DNA of 64,000 nt from an uncultured Dialister sp. (GCA_900541485.1 UQJW01000001.1:1-64000); one strand, 5' to 3'. Shown: positions 27,187 through 37,671, numbered from the stretch's first letter. The notes: generated by a model from the sequence alone, not told the origin. Translations and numbers: made by a program.

Positions 27187-28440
27187 TTGGAAAAAAAGAG
27201 AGCAACGTCTTTACGAAGAGGAGCATTGCTTCGTTTCTTTTTGTCAATTGCGGTTATTATTACCGTTTTTCTCGGGACAGTGGGATGGCTTGCAGGAAAC
27301 ATAAGGCAAGGTCTTGACCTTCAAGGTGGGACGCATATTGTGATGCAGGCAGAAGATACAGAACAGAATAAGGTGACACCGGAAGCAATTAATCAGGTTA
27401 TTAATATAATGCAGAAACGTGTCAATGAAATGGGATTGACAGAACCTATTATCCAACGTGAAGGTGCACGTCGTATCATTATTGAACTTCCGGGAGAGAG
27501 AGACCCTAAAAAAGCTATTGAAACAATAGGGAAAACTGCGGTTCTTGAGTTTAAGGATGAAGCCGGAAATGTTAAATTGAATGGGGAAGATTTGAAAGAT
27601 GCAAGAGAACAAATGGGTCAAAATAAACAGCCTGTTGTTTCCCTTCAATTCAGTGAAGAGGGCGGAGACAAATTTGCCCGGTTAACCGCAGCAAATGTTG
27701 GTCGTCATATCGGTATCTATCTGGATGGAGAATTACTCACGAACCCGGTGGTGAATGAAGCAATTACAGGAGGAGCTGCTGTAATTACAGGACAACGGAC
27801 TTTGGAGGAAGCAAAAGATTTAGCGATTCTTTTAAGAAGTGGTGCGTTACCTGTAAAGGTTTCTGTATTAGAAGTGAGAACCGTAGGCCCATCCTTAGGG
27901 CAAGATTCAAAAGATAAGTCAGTTCTTGCTTTTACAATCGGATTATCACTTGTGGTTATATTTATGCTTCTTATATACCGTATGTCCGGGTTTGTAGCAG
28001 ATACGGCCTTATTGGTCTATGTCCTAATTTTACTGGGAATTCTTTATGCATTAAATGCCACCTTAACACTACCGAGTATTGCCGGCATTATCTTATCAAT
28101 CGGGATGGCTGTAGACGCAAATGTACTTATATTTGAGCGATTCAAAGAAGAAATTGCAGCAGGAAAAATTTTAAGAATTGCTGTGCAATCCGGATTTAAA
28201 CGCGCATTTATTACAATTTTTGATGCTAATATGACCGTAATTATAACTTCATGTATTTTATTTTTCTTGGGGAGTGCAACCGTGAAAGGATTTGCATTTT
28301 CTCTCGGCCTGGGCGTGGCTGTTTCTATGTTTACGGCTATTACAGTAAGCAGGACACTATTGATGTTTTTAATTGATGCTAATTGGATTCATAATCCCTG
28401 GTGGTTTGGCGGAAGTAAGGGGGATGTGGACCATGTTTAA
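27187..28440 (+). CDS. secD: Protein translocase subunit SecD
   Basis: A 417-residue RND-type inner-membrane protein that uses proton motive force to pull preproteins outward. One N-terminal helix is followed by GLDLQGGTHIVM, the periplasmic P1 domain, and six C-terminal helices with the conserved AVDANVLIFERFKEE and the first helix of the RND core. The start is TTG at 27187, with AAGGGGA 8 bp upstream; no ATG fits. Length is short, as in Firmicutes, without the larger proteobacterial P1 insert. It overlaps secF by 8 bp. Confidence 0.95.
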   Translation: MEKKRATSLRRGALLRFFLSIAVIITVFLGTVGWLAGNIRQGLDLQGGTHIVMQAEDTEQNKVTPEAINQVINIMQKRVNEMGLTEPIIQREGARRIIIELPGERDPKKAIETIGKTAVLEFKDEAGNVKLNGEDLKDAREQMGQNKQPVVSLQFSEEGGDKFARLTAANVGRHIGIYLDGELLTNPVVNEAITGGAAVITGQRTLEEAKDLAILLRSGALPVKVSVLEVRTVGPSLGQDSKDKSVLAFTIGLSLVVIFMLLIYRMSGFVADTALLVYVLILLGILYALNATLTLPSIAGIILSIGMAVDANVLIFERFKEEIAAGKILRIAVQSGFKRAFITIFDANMTVIITSCILFFLGSATVKGFAFSLGLGVAVSMFTAITVSRTLLMFLIDANWIHNPWWFGGSKGDVDHV

Positions 28441-29323
28441 GAGTTTTAATGTGATTTCCCATAGAAAAATTTGGTTTGCAATTTCGGGTTTATTAATGGT
28501 TGCGTCTATAATATCAATTATTCTTTTTCGCTTTAATTGGGGAATCGATTTTACCGGCGGAACGATTTTAGAATTTGAGTTTAAGCAAAATGTTACGGTC
28601 GAGCAAGTACGTGACAGTCTTCGTGAAGATTCACTTGAAACATCTGTCATCCAACTTTCTGGTGATATAGAAGGAGAAGCGGGAAAAGATGTCATTATTC
28701 GTACAAGAAATTTAAGTGCTGACGAGGCGCAGGTAGTGGTAGCACATATTAATGATTCTGTAGGAGAAGTGGATGTTAAGCGTATAGAGACTGTTGGTGC
28801 CGTTATCGGATCTGAAGTAACAGAAAACACGCTTTTAAATGTTTTACTTTCTTTTACGGCAATGATTATTTATATGACCATCCGTTTTGAACATCATATA
28901 GCATTTTCCGCCATTGTGGCGATTATTCATGATATTTTGGTGGTTCTTGGTGTATTCGCTTTCTTCCGGTTGGAAGTCGATGCTTCATTCTTAGCAGCAA
29001 TTCTCACGGTACTTGGATATTCAATGAATGAGTCGGTTGTTATTTTTGACAGAATTCGCGAGGCTATTCGTACACATAAACGGACAGACAGCTTTTCAAC
29101 ACTGGCCAATGACTCTATCCACCAAACAATACGCAGATCTATGTATACGTTAATTACAACTTTGTTCTGCGTTACATCTCTTTATCTGTTTGGCGGTGAT
29201 ACAACGAGAAATTTTGCTTTAGTTATGCTCGTAGGTTTTATTTCCGGAGCATACTCGTCTGTTTGTATAGCTACTTCTATTTGGGTGACATGGCATGAAC
29301 AACTTCATAGTGCCAGAAATTAA
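28433..29323 (+). CDS. secF: Protein translocase subunit SecF
   Basis: A 296-residue partner of SecD with six membrane helices. The N-terminal NWGIDFTGGTILEFEF motif and the C-terminal YSMNESVVIFDRIRE and the TLI-TTL region are typical. The ATG at 28433 overlaps the end of secD and has AAGGGGGATG upstream. It is the last gene of the run before a strong terminator. Confidence 0.95.
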   Translation: MFKSFNVISHRKIWFAISGLLMVASIISIILFRFNWGIDFTGGTILEFEFKQNVTVEQVRDSLREDSLETSVIQLSGDIEGEAGKDVIIRTRNLSADEAQVVVAHINDSVGEVDVKRIETVGAVIGSEVTENTLLNVLLSFTAMIIYMTIRFEHHIAFSAIVAIIHDILVVLGVFAFFRLEVDASFLAAILTVLGYSMNESVVIFDRIREAIRTHKRTDSFSTLANDSIHQTIRRSMYTLITTLFCVTSLYLFGGDTTRNFALVMLVGFISGAYSSVCIATSIWVTWHEQLHSARN

Positions 29324-29346
29324 AATCAGATAGAAAATAAAAAAAT

Positions 29347-29388
29347 AAAAGAGCTGTATGTAAAATACGGCTCTTTTATTTTTTTTTA
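29347..29388 (+). terminator. Terminator after secF
   Basis: A 13-bp stem with one G-U pair (29347-29359 with 29365-29377) is followed by a run of nine T. It separates the sec operon from the nitrogenase-like operon. The A-tract on the 5' side would also stop transcription from the other strand. Confidence 0.88.
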
Positions 29389-29554
29389 ATAGAGAAGTTA
29401 AAACTGATAGTAAAAAATATACTTCATAAAATATTATATTAATATAAATCTGATATTTCATTATATTTACTATAAAAAATCATCAAATTTGTTTATAATA
29501 AAATATAAACGGTTATGAAGAAATAAAGTGTCGTTTAAATTTTAAGGAGTCGGA

Positions 29555-30373
29555 ATGAAAAAAATTGCATTTTATGGGAAGGGCGGGATTGGGAAATCCA
29601 CGACGTCGTCCAATGTTTCAGCAGCATTAAGCCTAACGGGGAAAAAAATTTGCCAAATCGGATGTGATCCTAAAAATGACTCTACCAGATTGCTTTTAGG
29701 CCACATTTGTAAAGAAACTGTGCTGGATAAAGTCAGACTAAAAGATATGGAAGATATTACGGCAGAAGATGTCGTTCATTATGGTTTCAATGGAACAATC
29801 TGTGTGGAGGCGGGAGGTCCGGAACCGGGGGTCGGTTGTGCCGGCAGGGGTATTATAGTTGCTTTGCAGTTATTGGATAAGTTAAATGCCATTCCTGATG
29901 TAGATCTGACGCTGTATGATGTTTTGGGTGATGTCGTATGTGGCGGATTTGCCATGCCTATCAGGGAAGGGTATGCAAATGAGATTTATATCGTTTCCTC
30001 CGGCGAGTTAATGTCCCTTTATGCGGCGAATAATATAGCAAAAGGTATTCGCCGTTTTGCTGTCCGAGGAAATGTCAGGTTGGCAGGCATTATAGGAAAT
30101 AGCAGAAATACGCCGGGGGAAAAAGAATTACTTACAGAATTTGCCAAACTTTTGAATACAAAATTAATTGCCTTTGTGCCGCGCGATAAAATTGTTAATA
30201 TTGCAGAAAATAATAAACAGACTGTTTTACAATATGCACCTGATTCTAAGCAAGCATCAGTATATAAAGAGTTGGCGGATTCTATTTGGAATAATCAAGA
30301 TTTGTCAATTCCGACACCAATTACATTTGAAGAATTAGAAAAGCTGGTAGATGAATATGGGACTGAAAACTAA
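29555..30373 (+). CDS. NifH-like iron protein (nitrogenase-like reductase)
   Basis: A 272-residue P-loop ATPase of the NifH/BchL/CfbC family that should pass low-potential electrons to a component-1-like partner at the cost of ATP. Walker [10 protein letters not shown] is at 8-16 and CDPKNDST at 37-44. The two 4Fe-4S cysteines correspond to Cys95 (GCAGRG) and Cys129 ([10 protein letters not shown]), as in NifH Cys97 and Cys132. Length matches NifH and CfbC. Next to it are two component-1-like genes and a chelatase, with none of the nifB/E/N genes needed for FeMo cofactor. RBS AAGGAG lies upstream; the promoter region is very AT-rich. It starts the nine-gene operon. Confidence 0.93.
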   Translation: MKKIAFYGKGGIGKSTTSSNVSAALSLTGKKICQIGCDPKNDSTRLLLGHICKETVLDKVRLKDMEDITAEDVVHYGFNGTICVEAGGPEPGVGCAGRGIIVALQLLDKLNAIPDVDLTLYDVLGDVVCGGFAMPIREGYANEIYIVSSGELMSLYAANNIAKGIRRFAVRGNVRLAGIIGNSRNTPGEKELLTEFAKLLNTKLIAFVPRDKIVNIAENNKQTVLQYAPDSKQASVYKELADSIWNNQDLSIPTPITFEELEKLVDEYGTEN

Positions 30374-31652
30374 ATGGTTATTATCAAAAAATAAATCCTG
30401 CAGTTGTACAATGTCCGGTGTTTGGAAAGCCGTTGCTTTTTCAGAAGGATGTGCGGTTATTTTTCACAGTCCGTTAGGATGTGTACATGTTGCTTCAGAT
30501 ATGGATTTGGGATCGCAATTTCGTATTATGGCAGAAGGAAGTAAAGAGACAGAAAATGCGATACCGCTTATTTCTTCAAACATACGGGAAAAGGACACAA
30601 TCTTTGGCGGAATTTCCCGTTTAAAGCAATGTATAGATTATGTAATTCATACTTATGAACCCGAATGTCTGTTCATTGCATCTTCTTGTGTGGCCGGCGT
30701 GATTGGTGATGATGTGGAACAAGAGGCTGAAGAGGCTGAAGAAAAGTATGGTATTCCTGTTATTTGCGTGCCTTATGCAGGATTTCTCGGAGGAGAATAT
30801 TCAGATGGCTATTTTAAAACAGCAGATATAATCGTAGACCGTTTTTTTACTAAGAAAAAACAAATCCCGGGGAAGGTCTTGTTAATTGGAGATCAAATGG
30901 GGCCTTCGGGACAATATGCTTTGGAGGTAAAGCGTATTTTAAAGTTATTCGGGTTGTTTGTAGAATATCAATTTCCGGGGTATGCACCTTTTGATGAATG
31001 GAAAAATCTGACCGGCGCAGAATGGATGGTGCTTCTTGGCGGAAAGGGACAATCTGACAAATTATGCAATCTTGCCAATAAAATTAAAAACTGCTATGGA
31101 GTGGGAATTTTAACAGAACAGTATCCTATTGGTTGGGAAAATACGAGGAGTTGGATACATGAAATAGGGGTAAGACTTAATAAAATAACACTGGCAGATC
31201 AAATTATTTCGGAGGAAGAAAACCGGCTGAACAGCTATGTGAAAACAATTGATTATATTACACGAGACAAAAAAGCAGTTATAGGAATAGGAAGAGGCCC
31301 TAAGTGGTATAATCCGGCAGATACTATAATGTCTATCAACAGATTGGGCATGAAACTGGAAGGGATAATTTTTTATGACAATCTTTCTGACAAGGAAAAA
31401 GATGTCTTCATGCAACAGATAAAAACTTGTACACAAAGTCCGGTGTATCAGGGCAGTAATCATCAGGAACTAATTAATCAGGCTGATATTTTTCTTACAA
31501 CAAATGAAATTCTGGATATAAAAACAAGGCAGTTTTTTATTCCCATGATGCCTATGGCAGGTACAAACGGAGAAATATTTATATTGCGTGCGTTATACCG
31601 TCTTCTTTGCCGCTATGGAAATAAGGGAGGGATTGCTTATGCAACAATCTGA
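30351..31652 (+). CDS. Nitrogenase component-1-like subunit (NifD/CfbD-like)
   Basis: A 433-residue member of the nitrogenase component 1 family. Cysteines placed like the P-cluster ligands are present: Cys17/Cys19 (KSCSCTMSG), Cys44 (HSPLGC) and Cys113 ([12 protein letters not shown]), so it should hold an Fe-S cluster at the subunit interface. The GVIGDD loop is a hallmark. An IG-GRGPKW segment near 310 is Gly-rich. I see no equivalent of the NifD FeMo-cofactor Cys/His pair, but cannot align fully. It overlaps the iron-protein gene by 23 bp and would be its partner. DPOR/COR and CfbD relatives reduce tetrapyrroles; here the substrate is unknown. Confidence 0.85.
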   Translation: MNMGLKTKWLLSKNKSCSCTMSGVWKAVAFSEGCAVIFHSPLGCVHVASDMDLGSQFRIMAEGSKETENAIPLISSNIREKDTIFGGISRLKQCIDYVIHTYEPECLFIASSCVAGVIGDDVEQEAEEAEEKYGIPVICVPYAGFLGGEYSDGYFKTADIIVDRFFTKKKQIPGKVLLIGDQMGPSGQYALEVKRILKLFGLFVEYQFPGYAPFDEWKNLTGAEWMVLLGGKGQSDKLCNLANKIKNCYGVGILTEQYPIGWENTRSWIHEIGVRLNKITLADQIISEEENRLNSYVKTIDYITRDKKAVIGIGRGPKWYNPADTIMSINRLGMKLEGIIFYDNLSDKEKDVFMQQIKTCTQSPVYQGSNHQELINQADIFLTTNEILDIKTRQFFIPMMPMAGTNGEIFILRALYRLLCRYGNKGGIAYATI

Positions 31653-32910
31653 ATGGGGTGCAGCCTGCCATCATTCCGGAACATGTGCTTTAACCGGCTC
31701 ATCTGCATTTTTTGCTTCTATACCGGGAAGCTATGTAATGATTAATGGGCCTATGTGGTGTTATTTTTATGCAATGAAATATATTGATGAGATGATTTCT
31801 AACGCGGGAAACCGGTTTTATTGCACACAGCCTTCCCAAAATTCTTTAGTGTATGGAACCGAAGCGGAATTAGTGGAAGCTTTTAAGTATATGAAAAATA
31901 ATATACATGCAGACCGGATATTTTTAGAAAACAATTGCAGTGTAAGCCTTGTCGGTGATGATTTGGAAGGTATTGCTGCAAAAGCAGAATTGCCCTGTCC
32001 GGTATACACAATGGATAGCGGAGGTTTGAATGGCAGCTTTGCCGGGGGATATGAAAAAGCATTTTTATTAGCGGTCAATCATATGAAGAAGCAGGATAGA
32101 GTGAACCGGGCTATTAACGTACTCGGACTTTCTGAAGTATATTTAAAAGGTAAAGAAGATGCTTTGGAAATCAAACGTCTCTTAAAAAAAGCCGGAATAG
32201 ACATCATAGCGATGCCCGGAGCAGGGGACGATTGGGATACGATTTTAAAATCACCGGCAGCAACTTTAAATGTTGTTGTTCGTGAAGAATTGTCTTTAAA
32301 AGCTGCCCAAAGGATGGAACAGGAATTCGGAGTTCCCTATATATCTATCGGAATGCCTTACGGGATAGAGGGGACATTGAAGTGGCTAAAATGCATCATG
32401 GATGAATTTAAGTTGGAAAGTGGGCCTATTGAAGAAGAAGCGGTACAGAGAAAAGAAAGGATGCTTTATAGAGGCGGAAATTTTCAGTCTTTGTGGGGAA
32501 CTTTATGGTTTGATAATGTTTTGATTTCTGCTCCCCCTTCTGAAGCATATGGTATTGCTGATGCTATACGCACAGAATGGATAGATACGGGAAAACTTAT
32601 TATCCATAGCATGGATAAATCCTCCTATATACCTAAATCTGCTGATGTCATCAGGTTGGCAGGATTTGATGATAAGGAAATAAAAAGAGACTATGAAAAT
32701 TGGAGCTGCGGTCTCCTTATGGGAAGTTCCCATGAACGTGCGAAGTTGCTAAGATTAAACAAATCTTTTGCCGCTTTTAATATTGCAAGACCATCTCGTG
32801 AAGAAATATGTGTAACAGATTTACCGCTATGCGGTTTCAGGGGAGCAGAATATCTTTATGAGTGCTTGTGGAATTCAAAGGTCAGAAATCAAATGAAGGA
32901 TTCAATATAA
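31639..32910 (+). CDS. Second nitrogenase component-1-like subunit (NifK/BchB-like)
   Basis: A 423-residue protein from the same family as the upstream gene. Candidate cluster ligands are Cys10/Cys16 (ACHHSGTC), Cys42 (GPMWCYFY) and the Cys of NNCSVSLVGDD near 101. With the previous gene it probably makes a heterotetramer like BchNB, rather than the CfbD homodimer. The start is ATG 31639, behind AAGGGAGGG; an earlier in-frame ATG would add 17 residues inside the upstream gene. Overlap with the upstream gene is 14 bp, and its stop overlaps the lipoprotein start (TAATG), so translation is coupled. Confidence 0.83.
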   Translation: MQQSEWGAACHHSGTCALTGSSAFFASIPGSYVMINGPMWCYFYAMKYIDEMISNAGNRFYCTQPSQNSLVYGTEAELVEAFKYMKNNIHADRIFLENNCSVSLVGDDLEGIAAKAELPCPVYTMDSGGLNGSFAGGYEKAFLLAVNHMKKQDRVNRAINVLGLSEVYLKGKEDALEIKRLLKKAGIDIIAMPGAGDDWDTILKSPAATLNVVVREELSLKAAQRMEQEFGVPYISIGMPYGIEGTLKWLKCIMDEFKLESGPIEEEAVQRKERMLYRGGNFQSLWGTLWFDNVLISAPPSEAYGIADAIRTEWIDTGKLIIHSMDKSSYIPKSADVIRLAGFDDKEIKRDYENWSCGLLMGSSHERAKLLRLNKSFAAFNIARPSREEICVTDLPLCGFRGAEYLYECLWNSKVRNQMKDSI

Positions 32911-33860
32911 TGAGAAAAACATATTGCCTGTTACTTGCACTTGCATTAACCGTGTTGTCAGGCTGCCATTTTTATAAAGAAACGCCAACAACTGGAAATG
33001 ATACTCACCTTATTTTTGATGATGAAAACCGGCAAGTCCGGATAAAAAAATATCCGGAACGAATTGTTTCTCTTACTTATGGAACAGATGAAATATTACT
33101 TGATTTGGTTGATATAGAAAGAATTAAAGGACTTTCGAAATATGCGGGAGATACTGATTTGACGTTTATCACGAAGGAGCAAAAAAACAAAGTGGGGGTT
33201 ACAGTAGACAGAAATTTAGAGCAAATCATGAAGCTGGATCCCGATTTGGTAATTGCTTCCACATCAGTGTCGAAAGACATTATAGATTCATTAACTCGTA
33301 TGGGAATTCCGGTTTATGTATCGATAGTGCCGACGACCTTGGCAGAAGTAGAGACTAAGGTAACGGGAGTGGCAAAGGCGGTTAATGAAACGGGAAAAGG
33401 AGAGGCCATTATAAAGCATATGAGAGAAGAAAATGAGCGGATTGAAAAGAAGCTTTCAGTGATACAGCCAAATGAGGAAAAAGTAGTACTCAGTTTATCT
33501 TTCCGGGGAATTATAGGTAAAAAAGGAACGTTATTCAATGAAATTTTAAGAAGAGCACATGTGAAAAACGGCGCAGATTTTGCTAATTTGCCGGCCGGGT
33601 CTTCCATGTATATATCCTCAGAAATAATTCCTCAAATAAACCCCGATGTATTTTTAATGCCTGTTTGGAAATGGAAAGAAAGTGATGATGAAGAAGAATT
33701 TCTCAAGGAGTTAAAAAATAATCCGGCCTACAAAGGCGTTAGCGCCGTAAAGAATAATAAATTTATCCGATTGCAGGAAAAGTATAAATATGTGATGTCT
33801 CATCATGTAACAGAGGCCATTGAGAAAACAGCAAGGGCAGTTTATCCGGAGTTATGGTAA
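32910..33860 (+). CDS. Periplasmic-binding lipoprotein of the BtuF/FecB family
   Basis: A 316-residue substrate-binding protein. The signal peptide ends in the lipobox LSGC (Cys near 20). The mature part has the Peripla_BP_2 pattern: IVSLTYGTDEILLDLV, ITKEQKNKVG, LEQIMKLDPDLVIAS, and the long connecting helix typical of cobalamin, haem and siderophore receptors. No ABC permease or ATPase for import is in the operon; a FecCD permease starts at 63137, some 29 kb away. It suggests that a metal complex or tetrapyrrole is taken up to feed, or is made by, this pathway. ATG 32910 gives the proper signal peptide. Confidence 0.85.
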   Translation: MRKTYCLLLALALTVLSGCHFYKETPTTGNDTHLIFDDENRQVRIKKYPERIVSLTYGTDEILLDLVDIERIKGLSKYAGDTDLTFITKEQKNKVGVTVDRNLEQIMKLDPDLVIASTSVSKDIIDSLTRMGIPVYVSIVPTTLAEVETKVTGVAKAVNETGKGEAIIKHMREENERIEKKLSVIQPNEEKVVLSLSFRGIIGKKGTLFNEILRRAHVKNGADFANLPAGSSMYISSEIIPQINPDVFLMPVWKWKESDDEEEFLKELKNNPAYKGVSAVKNNKFIRLQEKYKYVMSHHVTEAIEKTARAVYPELW

Positions 33861-33939
33861 GACAAAAATTAACATAATTTCGGATAAGCCAGATGAAAGT
33901 TATATAGCGGTTGTGAACTTTAGTTAAGGGAGATTTTTT

Positions 33940-36900
33940 ATGAGTGGGAAAGTTATTTATTTAACAAATGTAGATAGACGATTTTCTATGATGAAAAAAT
34001 GTTGTGATGAATTAAAACATTCAAAAGATATTCCACAAGGTTATGACACTATAAAAGTGGAAAATACATCTGTCTGGGACAAAACCTGGCAAGAGAAACT
34101 CGTCGGCAGTCATATGATTATTATCCGATTCATGGGTACAACGATAAGAACAAATTTTTGGAATAAATGTCTTTCATTCTTAGAAACCTACAAAATCCCC
34201 TATTATATGGATGCACAAGGATCCGCAGAAGAAGAAGTGAAATGGGGTCTTGATGAAAATGTTATTAATCGGATAAAAAAATATACTTTTTACAGTGGTG
34301 TTGAAAATTACAGAAACTTCTGGATCTATTTAGCATCCTTGGTAAAGGAAACAGAAAAGACAGCAGCAGAGCCGTCTCCATGTTGTTGGGCGGGAATTTT
34401 CCACCCTGATATTCCCTCAAGATATACAACAGATATAAAGTGGTATAAAGAAAAATATTGCAAACAGGGATGGCCGACAATAGGAATGTTATTTTATCGG
34501 GATGAGTGGATTTGGGGAGATTTGAAATATCAAACCGCTATAATTGAAGAAGCAAAAAGGCAAAGGCTCAATATCATTCCGGTATTTACAAATGGACTTC
34601 CGAATCCGGAGCTGGGTATGCCCACGCTAAAAGAGGTTTTTCAATCTTATTTTACAGATGGCGGAACCCCTCTGGCAGATGTCATCATTAATATAATGAA
34701 ATTTTCTCTTACCAGTTCTGCATCAATTACTACAAAAGATTTAAAAGGTTTTGGAATGCCTGTTTTGGAAGGTTATTCCTTGATAATGGGACGAGAAGAG
34801 TGGGAAAAGTCTAAAGAAGGGTTGAATCCTGTTGAAGTATCTATCAGTGTATCTATGCCGGAGTTTGACGGAATTATTCATGGAGTTCCGGTGGCGGCAA
34901 AACATATTAACGAAAATGGAGATATTGAATATCTTCCCATACAAGAAAGAATTTCATTATTGATTTCTAAAGCAAAAAAATGGGCAATCTTGAAAAAGAA
35001 ACAGAATGAAGATAAAAGAATTGCCATAGTTTTCCATAACTATCCGCCCAAAAATTGCAGTATCGGGAGTGCTTTTGGATTAGATACTATTGAGAGTATA
35101 CGTTTACTGTTACAGAGGATGAAAGAAGAGAATTATCGGTTGGATTTCATTCCTGAAGACACAAAAGAATTTATTAAAATTTTAACATCTCATGCAACGA
35201 ATGATATGAGTATGATGACAGAAGAACAACTGGAGGCTTGCTACCATGTGACTGAAGAGGAATATGCAGCTCTTTACGGGGGATTCCCGACAGTTGTAAA
35301 AGAACAAATGAATAAAGATTGGGGTAAAGCGCCCGGCCAAATTATGTTGACTGATGATAACTCTATTATGGTTCCGGGGACTATGAATGGAAATATATTT
35401 ATCACTGTCCAGGCTCCTCGCGGATTTGGCATGGATCCGGCGAAGATTTATCATGATCCTTTTGTAGCACCGACACATCAATATCTTGCGTTTTATCAGT
35501 GGATCAGGTATATATGGAAAGCTGATGCGGTAATACATGTAGGAACTCACGGAAACTTAGAATGGTTGCCGGGTAAAGCGACAGGACTGGATAGGGCAAG
35601 CTATCCGGAACTGGCATTAGGTGATTTGCCTGATGTATATATTTATCATATGACAATTACAGGGGAAGGTATCCAGGCAAAAAGAAGGGGTGCAGCATGC
35701 CTTGTTGACCATCTCCCGGCACCGCAGGCTGAAGCCGGAAGCTATGATGAACTGGAAGAACTGGAAAAAACAATGGATGAATATGCGCATTTCTTAGTTA
35801 CTGAGCCGGAAAACGCTTCCACATTGGAAAAAATGGTAAGAGAGCTTGCCGTTAAAGCAAATTTGGACGGAGAAATTCCTTATGATGAGAATAGGCCGTT
35901 TAAGGAATATGTGAACCGCCTTCATGAATATATTGAGGAATTAAAAAATAGTGAGGTTCATGTCGGACTCCATATTTTGGGGAAAGCACCGGAAGATAAA
36001 TTACTGGTAGATGAAATTTTACAGCTATTACGACTCCCTAATGGAGACATACCGTCAATTTATGATGTATGGGCAGAAAAATACGGAACAACTGTGGATG
36101 CGATTATCAGAAATGCCGCTGATATTTATAAACCGCTTCAATTAACTTACAGTGAATTGATGATGAAAATCAGGGAAGAAACTGAATCGGCGGTACAACT
36201 TTTTAAAGATTCCGGGTTTACTGAAATAGGATTGGACAAAGTAATCGATTTGCCTTATATAAGGCCAGAAAATCCGGAGTGGAAAGAGAAAGTCAGGACG
36301 ATATTCGCATATATCGGAGAAACCATTATGCCTAATTTACTTATGACTCATGAAGAAGTGGATCATGTAATGGATGGAATTTCCGGGAAATACATAGAGT
36401 CGGGGCCGTCCGGCTCTCCTCATGCAGGAGGGGTAAGTTTATTGCCCTCAGGACGTAATTTCTTCGGGGTAGATCCCCGTGTTCTGCCTACTAAAGCGGC
36501 GTGGGAATTAGGTAAAGTATTAGGCAATCAAGTCATTGAGCAATATATTGCAGAAGAGGGGAAATATCCGGAAAATGTCGGAATTGTCTTTTGGTCAGGG
36601 GCTAATATGAGAAGTCGCGGACAATGTATTGCAGAATTCTTTTATCTGATGGGGATAAAACCGGTTTGGGAAAAAGGAAGTATGCGTGTCAAAGCATTGG
36701 AAATTATTCCGCTGTCAGATTTACAACGTCCGCGTATTGATGTTACCGGGCGGATTAGCGGATTGTTCAGAGATACCATGCCGGCTGTAGTAAATCTTAT
36801 GGATAAAGCTGTACTCATGGTGGCAGGACTTGATGAGCCTGGAGAATCTAATTATGTAAGAAAACATATTGTAGAAGATAGCCAAGATTTAGAAAAAACA

Positions 36901-37671
36901 TCAGGCATGACGAAAGAAGAAGCCTGGAGAAGTGCGGCTTACAGGATATTTGGTGATGCACCCGGAACTTATGGGGCAGGGATTGGTGCGCTTTTAGATG
37001 CAAAAAATTGGCAGACAATTGATGATTTAGCTGAAGTTTATGTCCGGTGGGGAGGCCATGCTTTTGGCGGAAAAACTAAGGGAGAATACACACCAAAGCT
37101 TTTTGAAAAACGTTTATCGGTAATGGATGTAACAATAAAAAATGAAGATAACCATGAAACAAACATGTTAAGTTCTGATGACTATAATGCTTATCATGGA
37201 GGAATGATAGCTGCAGTCAGAAGTATTCGCGGAAAGGCTCCCCGATCCTATGCGGGGGATACAACGAACCGTGCTAAAGCGCGAACAAGGACGGTACAGG
37301 AAGAGGCAAAACGTATATTCCGTACGGAATCCATAAATCCAAAATATATTAACGGAATGATGAAACATGGATATAAAGGAGCTTCAGATATGGCAAAAAT
37401 GGTATCTGTAAGTTACCAGTGGGATGCTACCAGTGAAGTCATGGAAGATTGGATGTATGAAAAATATGCTGAAAAATATGCTTTTGATGAGAAAGTGCAG
37501 GAATGGATGAAAGATGTCAACCCCTGGGCACTGCAACGTATTACAGAGACACTGCTTGAAGCACAAACCCGTGGATTGTGGAATGCAAAAGAAGAAACCT
37601 TGGAAAAATTGAAAGAATTGTATCTTTCAGTAGAAGGTGAATTAGAAGATGCAGGAAATGACGATGAATAA
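33940..37671 (+). CDS. CobN/BchH-type chelatase large subunit
   Basis: A 1243-residue protein of the CobN/magnesium-chelatase H family, the tetrapyrrole- and metal-binding subunit of ATP-dependent class I chelatases. The hallmark segment HVGTHGNLEWLPGK is at 533-546, followed by GDLPDVYIYHMT and GEGIQAKRR. The middle region has GPSGSPHAGG and LPSGRNFFGVDPR, and the C-terminal third FGDAPGTYGAGI and VRWGGHAFGG; both are typical. The length is between CobN and BchH. The metal cannot be read from sequence (Co, Mg or another). The AAA+ partners BchI-like and BchD-like lie three genes on, making a full chelatase in one operon. Confidence 0.92.
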   Translation: MSGKVIYLTNVDRRFSMMKKCCDELKHSKDIPQGYDTIKVENTSVWDKTWQEKLVGSHMIIIRFMGTTIRTNFWNKCLSFLETYKIPYYMDAQGSAEEEVKWGLDENVINRIKKYTFYSGVENYRNFWIYLASLVKETEKTAAEPSPCCWAGIFHPDIPSRYTTDIKWYKEKYCKQGWPTIGMLFYRDEWIWGDLKYQTAIIEEAKRQRLNIIPVFTNGLPNPELGMPTLKEVFQSYFTDGGTPLADVIINIMKFSLTSSASITTKDLKGFGMPVLEGYSLIMGREEWEKSKEGLNPVEVSISVSMPEFDGIIHGVPVAAKHINENGDIEYLPIQERISLLISKAKKWAILKKKQNEDKRIAIVFHNYPPKNCSIGSAFGLDTIESIRLLLQRMKEENYRLDFIPEDTKEFIKILTSHATNDMSMMTEEQLEACYHVTEEEYAALYGGFPTVVKEQMNKDWGKAPGQIMLTDDNSIMVPGTMNGNIFITVQAPRGFGMDPAKIYHDPFVAPTHQYLAFYQWIRYIWKADAVIHVGTHGNLEWLPGKATGLDRASYPELALGDLPDVYIYHMTITGEGIQAKRRGAACLVDHLPAPQAEAGSYDELEELEKTMDEYAHFLVTEPENASTLEKMVRELAVKANLDGEIPYDENRPFKEYVNRLHEYIEELKNSEVHVGLHILGKAPEDKLLVDEILQLLRLPNGDIPSIYDVWAEKYGTTVDAIIRNAADIYKPLQLTYSELMMKIREETESAVQLFKDSGFTEIGLDKVIDLPYIRPENPEWKEKVRTIFAYIGETIMPNLLMTHEEVDHVMDGISGKYIESGPSGSPHAGGVSLLPSGRNFFGVDPRVLPTKAAWELGKVLGNQVIEQYIAEEGKYPENVGIVFWSGANMRSRGQCIAEFFYLMGIKPVWEKGSMRVKALEIIPLSDLQRPRIDVTGRISGLFRDTMPAVVNLMDKAVLMVAGLDEPGESNYVRKHIVEDSQDLEKTSGMTKEEAWRSAAYRIFGDAPGTYGAGIGALLDAKNWQTIDDLAEVYVRWGGHAFGGKTKGEYTPKLFEKRLSVMDVTIKNEDNHETNMLSSDDYNAYHGGMIAAVRSIRGKAPRSYAGDTTNRAKARTRTVQEEAKRIFRTESINPKYINGMMKHGYKGASDMAKMVSVSYQWDATSEVMEDWMYEKYAEKYAFDEKVQEWMKDVNPWALQRITETLLEAQTRGLWNAKEETLEKLKELYLSVEGELEDAGNDDE

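Noticed and set aside
28369..28830. 153-codon minus-strand ORF across the secD/secF junction
   Set aside because: Antisense of two conserved genes, Ser/Thr-rich shadow composition.
29555..32910. True nitrogen-fixing nifHDK cluster
   Set aside because: The subunits are short (about 430 residues each), no cofactor ligands of NifD are evident, no nifB/E/N/V is nearby, and the neighbours are chelatase genes.
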